Source of the DNA: Actinomycetota bacterium
GTDB lineage: Bacteria; Actinomycetota; Actinomycetes; Nanopelagicales; Nanopelagicaceae
Direction: 5' to 3'
Assembly: GCA_009927705.1 (NCBI GenBank)
Contig: RFMK01000155.1
Coordinates: 1 to 11,974 of the forward strand
DNA: 11,974 bases
Position 1 is the stretch's first letter. Each line of letters starts with the position of its first letter. The notes under the pieces were generated by a model. The model saw nothing but the letters and a program-made list of their open reading frames with translations, ran no database searches and had not been told where the DNA came from. Both the position numbers and the translations under genes were made by a program. Shown one piece after another: positions 5,967 through 11,974 of the stretch.

Positions 5967-8048
5967 TTGCGCATCGTGGCAGACGACAATCAAAGCGTTG
6001 AAAAATCATATTCCGCCAAAGATCTCTCAGTTCTGGAAGGTCTTGATGCGGTTCGTAAGCGTCCCGGAATGTATATCGGCTCGACCGATGGCCGCGGTCT
6101 CATGCACTGCCTCTGGGAAATTATCGATAACGCAGTCGATGAATCTCTTGCCGGATATTGCAAGAAGATCGAAATCAATTTGGAAAAAGATGGCTCGATC
6201 GAAGTTCATGATGATGGACGTGGAATCCCGGTAGATAAAGAACCGAAGACTGGTCTTACTGGTGTTGAAGTTGTGATGACGAAACTTCATGCTGGTGGAA
6301 AATTCGGCGGAGGTTCCTATGCAGCCACGGGCGGTCTTCATGGTGTCGGCGCTTCCGTAGTGAATGCGCTTGCATCGCGTCTTGATGTTGAAGTAGATCG
6401 CGATGGAAAGATTTATTGGATGTCATTTAAACGCGGAGTCGCAGGAATCTTTGATGGCGATGGCCCCAATGCGCCATTCGAACCACAATCTGGCCTTCGC
6501 GTTATTGGAAAAGTTTCTTCCAAAGTGACGGGAACTCGCATCAAATGGTGGTCAGATAAACAGATATTCCTCAAAGATGCCCAATATGATCTTGAAGATA
6601 TCTATACCCGCGCTCGCCAAACCTCGTATTTGGTTCCGGGTCTCACGCTGATTGTTAATGACAATAGAACCAAAGATAAAACTTCCGAAACTTTCTACCA
6701 TAAAGGTGGAATCTCCGAGTATTGCCATTTCATCCAGCCTGATGAAGCTGTTGGCGATGTAATTCGATTGACCGGTAAAGGCCACTATCAAGAGACAGTT
6801 CCTGTATTAGATGAGAAGGGCCATCTCGAACCGAAAGAAGTAGAGCGCGATATGGATGTAGATATCGCGATCAAATGGGGAAATGGTTACGAAACGACGA
6901 TCCGCTCTTTCGTAAACATCATCGCTACTCCCAAAGGCGGAACTCACGTTCAAGGTTTTGAGCGTGCGCTGACCAAGACTTTCAATGAGTTCCTACGCGC
7001 AAAAGGCGTACTTAAGAAGAATGAACAAGATGTCATCAAGGATGACATTGTTGAGGGATTGACTGCAGTTGTTACGGTCCGAATGCAAGAACCACAATTC
7101 GAAGGTCAAACTAAGGAAGTCCTAGGTACTCCCGCCGTGACCAAGATCGTCCAACAAGTTGTTTCGGATGAACTTAAGAAATTCTTCACCACCACGAAGC
7201 GAATAGATAAAGCAAATGGCTTATTGATACTCGAGAAAGTTGCCAACGCTTCTCGTACTCGTATTTCATCTCGCGCCCATAAAGAGCTACAACGCCGAAA
7301 GAACGCACTCGAGAGCTCGTCACTGCCCGCGAAACTCTCTGATTGTCGAAGTGAAGATGTTTCTCGTACTGAGTTATTCATCGTTGAAGGTGAATCAGCC
7401 CTCGGTACTACCAAGGCCGCGCGAAATTCTGAGTTCCAAGCAATCCTTCCGCTCAAAGGAAAGATTCTCAACGTCCAGAAAGCTTCGCTCTCTCAGATGC
7501 TTGATAACGCAGAATGTGCAGCAATCATCCAAGTTATTGGCGCTGGCTCTGGTAAATCTTTCACAATCGACGATGCGCGATACGGTCGAGTCATCTTGAT
7601 GTCAGATGCGGATGTTGATGGCGCGCATATTCGCTGCTTGATGTTGACGTTGCTCTATCGCTACATGAAGCCTTTGATTGACGATGGTCGTGTATTTGCG
7701 GCAATTCCACCTCTCCATCGCATCGAAGTAATGGGTGGGGGAGGCAAGAAGGGCGAAGTGCACTACACCTACTCAGATGACGAGATGAAGAAGTTATTGG
7801 CGGACTTGAAGAAACAAGGTAAGCGCTGGAAAGAGCCCTTACAGCGTTACAAAGGCCTTGGTGAAATGGATGCAGATCAGCTCCGTGAGACCACAATGGA
7901 CCCTGATCATCGCACCTTGCGACGAATCACCATCAAGGATGCTGCAGCGGCGGAGAAGATGTTCGAGTTATTGATGGGCAATGAAGTAGCGCCGCGCAAA
8001 GATTTTATTGCGACGGCAGATATCGATCGCGAAAGAATTGACGCTTAA
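5967..8048 (+). CDS. parE: DNA topoisomerase IV subunit B (GyrB/ParE family ATPase)
   Basis: This is the ATP-driven subunit of a type II topoisomerase that decatenates and relaxes DNA together with ParC. The GHKL ATPase domain shows EIIDNAVDE (Glu51 the general base, Asn55 for magnesium), DDGRGIP (82-88), GGLHGVGASVVNA (122-134), and the transducer Lys383 in QTK. The TOPRIM domain shows Glu474 in VEGESALG and the metal-binding Asp547/549/551 in SDADVDGAHIR. The ALGT sequence after EGES, the NVQKASL segment and the C-terminal ending RIDA resemble actinobacterial ParE rather than housekeeping GyrB. The usual EGDSA motif here has Glu instead of Asp at 476. Length is 693 residues from TTG 5967. 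A GTG at 5976 would give a start (VADDNQ) three residues shorter and is equally plausible; neither has a clear Shine-Dalgarno site. The stop codon overlaps that of parC on the other strand. Confidence 0.94.
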   Translation: MRIVADDNQSVEKSYSAKDLSVLEGLDAVRKRPGMYIGSTDGRGLMHCLWEIIDNAVDESLAGYCKKIEINLEKDGSIEVHDDGRGIPVDKEPKTGLTGVEVVMTKLHAGGKFGGGSYAATGGLHGVGASVVNALASRLDVEVDRDGKIYWMSFKRGVAGIFDGDGPNAPFEPQSGLRVIGKVSSKVTGTRIKWWSDKQIFLKDAQYDLEDIYTRARQTSYLVPGLTLIVNDNRTKDKTSETFYHKGGISEYCHFIQPDEAVGDVIRLTGKGHYQETVPVLDEKGHLEPKEVERDMDVDIAIKWGNGYETTIRSFVNIIATPKGGTHVQGFERALTKTFNEFLRAKGVLKKNEQDVIKDDIVEGLTAVVTVRMQEPQFEGQTKEVLGTPAVTKIVQQVVSDELKKFFTTTKRIDKANGLLILEKVANASRTRISSRAHKELQRRKNALESSSLPAKLSDCRSEDVSRTELFIVEGESALGTTKAARNSEFQAILPLKGKILNVQKASLSQMLDNAECAAIIQVIGAGSGKSFTIDDARYGRVILMSDADVDGAHIRCLMLTLLYRYMKPLIDDGRVFAAIPPLHRIEVMGGGGKKGEVHYTYSDDEMKKLLADLKKQGKRWKEPLQRYKGLGEMDADQLRETTMDPDHRTLRRITIKDAAAAEKMFELLMGNEVAPRKDFIATADIDRERIDA

Positions 8049-8050
8049 GC
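8043..8050. other. palindrome in which two convergent stop codons overlap
   Basis: GCTTAAGC is a perfect 8-base palindrome. The TAA of parE occupies 8046-8048 and the TAA of parC (read on the minus strand) occupies 8045-8047. There is no space for a terminator between the genes, so the two transcripts must overlap at their 3' ends. Confidence 0.9.
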
Positions 8051-9559
8051 AATCAGAGTACGTCGCGGAGTCGCGTATTTAGCTTCGACTTCACTCAATT
8101 CATCAGCAACCTGTTTACGAAGCGCTTCATCGCTCTTCAATAGTGCCGTCAACTTGGCGATCGTTGATTTCAATTCCTTTTGCTCAGATTCCAGTTCAAT
8201 TTTGGACATCTTTGTGAGTCGACGTAGCGGCATATCCAAAATGTAGGTCGCTTGTTCGTCCGTGAGCTTGAAACTCTTGATCAGCGAGGCTTTTGCTTCA
8301 TTTGCATCGTCGCTGCCACGAATAATTTTGACCACTTTGTCGATATCGATAATCGCTTTAAGAAGACCGTCAACGAGGTTCAGGCGGGCATTTGCCTTGT
8401 CTTTACGGAAATTCGAACGCCGCGTCACGACTTCGATGCGGTGAGAAACAAAGACTTGAAGTAACTCTTTTAGCCCCAAAGTACGTGGCTTTCCATCGAC
8501 GAGCGCAACGGCGTTGATGGAGAAGGCATCTTCCAACGGGGTTAGCTTGTAGAGGTTCTCGAGAACTTGCTCAGGTTCAAATCCATTCTTGATTTCAATG
8601 ACGACACGAGTTCCGGATTGACCATCGGTGAGATCAACAATGTCAGAGATTCCCTGGATCTTCTTCGACTTCACAAGATCGCTGATGCGCTCCACGACTT
8701 TCTCTGGGCCGATATTGAAAGGTAATTCGGTGATTGTGATGCCTTGCTTGCGGGTCGTAACCTTTCCAACTTCAACTTTGGCGCGGACTTTGAAGGCGCC
8801 TTTTCCAGTTTGGTAAGCCTCGACGATTCCTTCTTTTCCGATAATGGTGCCGCCAGTTGGGAAGTCGGGCGCAGGAACAAATTTCATGAGTTGCTTCAAA
8901 GTGGCATTGGGATTCTCAATCAGATGCTTGGCAGCAGCAATGACTTCACCGAGGTTATGTGGCGCCATATTTGTAGCCATACCGACCGCAATTCCCGTAG
9001 CTCCGTTGACGAGGAGATTAGGGAATGCAGCTGGAAGTACTAGTGGTTCCATGATTTGGCCGTCATAGTTGGCGCCGAAATTAACGGTATCTTCGTCAGC
9101 TTCTTCCACCATGAGAAGCGCTGCATTTGCTAAACGCGCTTCTGTGTAACGCATCGCAGCCGGACCCGCATCGAGAGATCCGAAGTTTCCGTGGCCATCA
9201 ACAAGCGGCAGACGCATCGAAAATGATTGGGCCATGCGAACGAGTGCGTCATAAATCGCACCATCGCCGTGCGGATGCAATTTACCCATCACTTCACCCA
9301 CCACGCGGGCGCTCTTTACATGCCCTTTATCTGGACGCAATCCCATTTCAGACATCTGGTGCAGGATTCTTCGGTGTACAGGCTTGAGTCCATCACGCGC
9401 ATCAGGAAGTGCTCGTGAGTAGATGACAGAGTAGGCATATTCCAAAAAGGAGTCAGACATCTCTGATGAGACATCGACATCAACAATTTTGCCGGGGAAT
9501 TCGCCAGGTTTAGGTCCAACAACTTTTTTATTGGACTTCTTCGCATCTGCCTTTGCCAT
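8045..9559 (-). CDS. parC: DNA topoisomerase IV subunit A, core only (no C-terminal domain)
   Basis: ParC/GyrA-family subunit that cuts and rejoins both DNA strands. The breakage-reunion core is intact: EYAYSVIYSRALPDARDGLKPVHRR (40-64), the HPHGDGAIYDALVRMAQ segment (95-111), active-site Tyr138 preceded by Arg137 in AAMRYTEARLA, GATGIAVGMATNMAPHN (186-202) with the isoleucine that intercalates DNA in relatives, and the coiled-coil/C-gate region up to about 495. The protein stops at 504 residues with ATPRRTLIA. ParC and GyrA usually have about 750-850 residues, the extra part being a beta-pinwheel DNA-wrapping domain, which is absent here. At the position of E. coli GyrA Ser83 there is Gly100. 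I chose ATG 9559 (MAKADAKK); the frame is open to 9634, but that would overlap psuK and lacks family similarity. The Shine-Dalgarno site is weak. psuK lies 29 bases upstream on the same strand. Confidence 0.92.
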   Translation of the reverse strand: MAKADAKKSNKKVVGPKPGEFPGKIVDVDVSSEMSDSFLEYAYSVIYSRALPDARDGLKPVHRRILHQMSEMGLRPDKGHVKSARVVGEVMGKLHPHGDGAIYDALVRMAQSFSMRLPLVDGHGNFGSLDAGPAAMRYTEARLANAALLMVEEADEDTVNFGANYDGQIMEPLVLPAAFPNLLVNGATGIAVGMATNMAPHNLGEVIAAAKHLIENPNATLKQLMKFVPAPDFPTGGTIIGKEGIVEAYQTGKGAFKVRAKVEVGKVTTRKQGITITELPFNIGPEKVVERISDLVKSKKIQGISDIVDLTDGQSGTRVVIEIKNGFEPEQVLENLYKLTPLEDAFSINAVALVDGKPRTLGLKELLQVFVSHRIEVVTRRSNFRKDKANARLNLVDGLLKAIIDIDKVVKIIRGSDDANEAKASLIKSFKLTDEQATYILDMPLRRLTKMSKIELESEQKELKSTIAKLTALLKSDEALRKQVADELSEVEAKYATPRRTLIA

Positions 9560-9588
9560 GGGCGCGATTCTGCCAACTAGAGCGCTAT

Positions 9589-10479
9589 TTACTTGGGATT
9601 GACGCTCGGTCTGGCTCCGATAATTGCGACACATCGACGTGCCACTTCATTTCCTGCCTTCATTGATTCTAAAGGATCGTGACTTTCAAGCCAACGCGGT
9701 ATAAATCCTGCCGCAAATGCATCGCCCGCACCTGTTGTATCAATTGCGGCAATAGCTTCAGTCTTTGATTCCAGCAAAGTGTCACCGCGAAGTTGAGCTA
9801 TCGCGCCCGAACTTCCAGTTTTTATTACCACCAATGGAACTAGCGAAGTTAATGACTCCAGCGCATCGTTTAATTCACTCTTACCCGCGATAAAACGCGC
9901 TTCATCATCATTCATAATCGCAATATCCATGACTGACAGCATTTCTAGAACTCTCTCACGACCGAATGAAGTCATGGTTCCGACCGAGGCTGGATCGAAT
10001 ATCAATGGAATATTCGCTGCTTTGATCATCGAGATCATTCGAAGTACACCCGAGGTTGAGAGTGGGTTGAAAAGTGAATACCCAGATAAAAACGCTGCAT
10101 CGAATCCAACAAGTGGTGGAAGATTCTTCTCATCAATCCCTGAATTTGCTCCAGAATCAGGGAACATTGTGCGTTCACCTGCGTTATTGACGAGAACTAC
10201 AACAACACCAGTCTTCTCGTTCGTAAGGAACTCTTTACGATATTCGATACCCCATTGATCAAATTCGGCCGCAATCGCACGTCCTGCTGCATCATTACCC
10301 AGGCGACATGAGAAATAAACAGAATGTCCTAAATTTGCGAGCCAGGTTGCAGTGTTTGCTGCGGCCCCACCTCCATGCATGGAAATTTGAGAGGAAGTAT
10401 CACTACCTACGTGAAGTTCGGTCTGCATCTTTACGATGACATCAAGGGCTGCATCTCCGATACATAGAAAGCGCGACAT
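9589..10479 (-). CDS. psuK: PfkB-family sugar kinase, probably pseudouridine kinase
   Basis: The protein is a ribokinase/PfkB-fold kinase of 296 residues, a normal length. It begins with the GDAALDVIVK strand (8-17), has the glycine-rich GGGAAANTATWLANLG substrate/lid segment (36-51), and the C-terminal PfkB signature DTTGAGDAFAAGF (247-259) with catalytic base Asp253 and the anion hole. Asp162 in FDP and the MNDDEA segment (189-194) are also typical. On sequence alone the substrate could be several nucleosides or sugars; the call as pseudouridine kinase rests on the adjacent psuG, whose stop is 8 bases upstream of this start. PsuK would phosphorylate pseudouridine to pseudouridine 5'-phosphate, the substrate of PsuG. 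ATG 10479 has no clear Shine-Dalgarno site, suggesting coupling to psuG. parC follows 29 bases downstream. Confidence 0.82.
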   Translation of the reverse strand: MSRFLCIGDAALDVIVKMQTELHVGSDTSSQISMHGGGAAANTATWLANLGHSVYFSCRLGNDAAGRAIAAEFDQWGIEYRKEFLTNEKTGVVVVLVNNAGERTMFPDSGANSGIDEKNLPPLVGFDAAFLSGYSLFNPLSTSGVLRMISMIKAANIPLIFDPASVGTMTSFGRERVLEMLSVMDIAIMNDDEARFIAGKSELNDALESLTSLVPLVVIKTGSSGAIAQLRGDTLLESKTEAIAAIDTTGAGDAFAAGFIPRWLESHDPLESMKAGNEVARRCVAIIGARPSVNPK

Positions 10480-10487
10480 AATGGTAA

Positions 10488-11381
10488 TTAATGGAGCGCA
10501 ACAGCGATCTGAGCGGCAAGAGCTGAATTCGATCGAATGATGTCAATGTTCACTCGAAGAGATTCGCCACCCGTATTGGAGTGGAAGTACTCAAGCAAGA
10601 AAGGTGTAACTGCTTTTCCACTCACCGATTGGTCTTGGGCTGCCTTGAGTCCCTTGGCAAGAGTCGTCGCATGAAGAACCGGGTCCATTTGTTGCACGAC
10701 CGGATTTGCAATAACCATACCTGACGAGGTGATTCCAAGTTCTTTCCGCGCAGTCCACATGGCTGCAATTTCCTTGGGGTTTTCGACTCGATATTCCAAA
10801 TCAAAACCGGAATCGGCAAGATAAAAACCTGGGAAACGGGAAGTTCTATAACCAACAATGGGAACGGAGAGAGTTTCTAGACGCTCAAGTGTTGCGGCAA
10901 CATCAAGGATTGATTTCGCACCTGCGCTGACGACCATAACGGGGATGTTTGCCAGAGAATGCAAGTCCGCAGATTCGTCCCATGATTCTTGGGCACCACG
11001 GTGTACGCCACCTAATCCGCCAGTGGCAAAGATGGAAATACCAGCAAGATGAGCAATATGCGATGTTGCTGCGACTGTTGTTGCTGCGCTGAGTTTCTTC
11101 GCTGTAACGATGGGCAAATCGCGAATGGATACTTTAGTTATACCTTCGTCATTGGCGACCCGATCCAATTGGTGAGCATCCAATCCCACGTGGATGGAGC
11201 CATCAATGATTGCGATTGTGGCGGGGACTGCTCCGTTCTTCCTGACAATCTCTTCGACTTCAAGGGCAACGCTCTTATTTGTGGGACGTGGCAAGCCATG
11301 ACTGATAATGGTTGATTCCAGCGCTACGACTGGGAGTTTTTCTTTTAGCGCGCTCGATACTTCATCCGAATAATGGATCAT
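10488..11381 (-). CDS. psuG: pseudouridine-5'-phosphate glycosidase
   Basis: PsuG reversibly cleaves the C-C glycosidic bond of pseudouridine 5'-phosphate to uracil and ribose 5-phosphate, so that pseudouridine released from RNA turnover can be reused. The 297 residues align from end to end with the family as I remember it: VVALESTIISHGLPRP (18-33, Glu22 catalytic), AVPATIAIIDG (51-61), the GGLGGVHRGA block (121-130), Asp139 in SADL, and Lys156 in SAGAKSILD, which corresponds to the lysine that forms a Schiff base with the opened ribose. TPFLLEYFHSNTGGESLRVNI near the C-terminus is also conserved. The ATG at 11381 lacks a Shine-Dalgarno site. It is the first gene of the minus-strand run psuG-psuK-parC and diverges from the phosphodiesterase gene with about 30 bases between the starts, so its promoter probably lies inside that neighbouring gene. 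Confidence 0.95.
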   Translation of the reverse strand: MIHYSDEVSSALKEKLPVVALESTIISHGLPRPTNKSVALEVEEIVRKNGAVPATIAIIDGSIHVGLDAHQLDRVANDEGITKVSIRDLPIVTAKKLSAATTVAATSHIAHLAGISIFATGGLGGVHRGAQESWDESADLHSLANIPVMVVSAGAKSILDVAATLERLETLSVPIVGYRTSRFPGFYLADSGFDLEYRVENPKEIAAMWTARKELGITSSGMVIANPVVQQMDPVLHATTLAKGLKAAQDQSVSGKAVTPFLLEYFHSNTGGESLRVNIDIIRSNSALAAQIAVALH

Positions 11382-11411
11382 GAGATGGAAGGTTACTGGA
11401 AAGATAGGCGA

Positions 11412-11974
11412 GTGGCCCCATTGTTATCTGACCTTTCTCAATCAGTCTTTGCCACATTAGGAGTACCGGGGACCTCGAATATTCTCAACTTAGATCCCAA
11501 TGATGCGCGACGAGAGTGCATTCTTCTTATTGATGGCATGGGAATGAATGCCTTGGAACTTGTGGAGCAGACACTGCCGATATTTAGACAATTGAAATTA
11601 CACACTCAGCTTTCAGCGACATTTCCGTCAACAACATCTTCCTCTCTCACCTCACTTGGTACCGGAGTGCATGTGGGCTCCCATGGCATGGTGGGCTACA
11701 CGATGAGAGTGCCACATAGCGGATCCCCGGAACGGCTATTGAATGCACTCAAATGGGATGAACGCGTTGATCCTCATTATTGGCAATCTTCACCAACTCT
11801 TTTCGAACGAGGTCGTCAATCAGGATTGAACGTTACACATATTGCGGCAAAGCGATATGAAGAGACAGGTTTTACGCGAGCAGCGCTTCGTGGAGCCAAT
11901 TATCATGGAGTAAATGTCATCGACGAGATGGTAAGCGCAACAATAGAAGCGTTGAAAAATGAAGGTTCATTTGC
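11412..11974 (+). CDS. alkaline phosphatase-like protein, type I phosphodiesterase/nucleotide pyrophosphatase family (5' part only)
   Basis: The reading frame is open from the start to the window end and shows the N-terminal part of an alkaline-phosphatase-superfamily hydrolase that cleaves phosphodiester or pyrophosphate bonds with two metal ions. LLIDGMGMNAL (residues about 38-48) contains the first metal-binding Asp41; ATFPSTTSSSLTSLGTG (69-85) contains the nucleophilic threonine, Thr74 or Thr75; HVGSHGMVGYTMRVP follows. I chose GTG 11412 because GGAAAG lies 8 bases upstream and the resulting start APLLSDLSQSV resembles actinobacterial homologues; ATG 11385 and ATG 11373 are in frame, lack a ribosome binding site, and the latter would overlap psuG. 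No signal peptide is seen. The substrate is unknown. The gene runs off the right edge. Confidence 0.85.
   Translation, partial: MAPLLSDLSQSVFATLGVPGTSNILNLDPNDARRECILLIDGMGMNALELVEQTLPIFRQLKLHTQLSATFPSTTSSSLTSLGTGVHVGSHGMVGYTMRVPHSGSPERLLNALKWDERVDPHYWQSSPTLFERGRQSGLNVTHIAAKRYEETGFTRAALRGANYHGVNVIDEMVSATIEALKNEGSF

Noticed and set aside
7591..8044. Possible frameshifted remains of a parC C-terminal domain beyond the stop codon
   Set aside because: The minus-strand frames there are antisense to conserved parE sequence, and the one sizeable frame (7591-7896) shows no GyrA-box or beta-pinwheel repeats.
1..11974. Mobile elements, tRNA or rRNA genes, CRISPR arrays, toxin-antitoxin or defence genes
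   Set aside because: I looked for such signatures and saw none; nearly all of the window is accounted for by housekeeping and metabolic genes.

Overview
The window looks like a stretch of core chromosome from an actinobacterium with a moderate, not high, GC content and very tight gene packing. The family signatures are actinobacterial: a primary sigma factor (RpoD/HrdB type) with a long charged N-terminal extension, a small DUF7455-type zinc-ribbon protein, and a topoisomerase IV pair of the actinobacterial kind. The small intergenic gaps, overlapping stop codons and weak Shine-Dalgarno sites would fit a streamlined lineage such as the freshwater Nanopelagicales (acI) or a relative. That placement is inference from style and synteny, not a database result.

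Layout. At 1-53 there may be the last codons of an unidentified gene. At 73-2512 lie metY and metX (+ strand), which together make homocysteine from homoserine, acetyl-CoA and sulfide. At 2629-5581 (+) the primary sigma factor gene is followed, without a visible terminator, by a CDGSH iron-sulfur protein and a DAO-family FAD oxidoreductase. At 5556-5774 (-) a DUF7455-like gene overlaps the oxidoreductase tail to tail. After a 192-bp divergent promoter region comes parE (5967-8048, +). It meets parC (8045-9559, -) tail to tail, with overlapping stop codons. ParC is reached on the minus strand from psuG (10488-11381) and psuK (9589-10479), the pseudouridine breakdown pair. A phosphodiesterase/nucleotide pyrophosphatase family gene (11412 onward, +) diverges from psuG and runs off the window end.

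How the genes fit together. MetX acetylates homoserine and MetY sulfhydrylates the product. ParE and ParC are the two subunits of one type II topoisomerase. PsuK phosphorylates pseudouridine and PsuG splits the product to uracil and ribose 5-phosphate. The order rpoD - DUF7455 - parE - parC - phosphatase resembles, from memory, the hrdB neighbourhood of other actinobacteria, with the psu pair placed beside parC.

Most of the window is ordinary housekeeping. The points most worth a second look are: ParC ends right after the breakage-reunion core and has no C-terminal DNA-wrapping domain; the sigma factor N-terminus carries a diverged tandem 19-residue repeat whose copies differ mainly at synonymous sites; a perfect actinobacterial-type DnaA-box 9-mer lies just upstream of the rpoD -10 element; and a CDGSH protein and a flavoenzyme are apparently co-transcribed with the primary sigma factor. 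I see no mobile element, RNA gene, CRISPR array or clearly new defence-like system.
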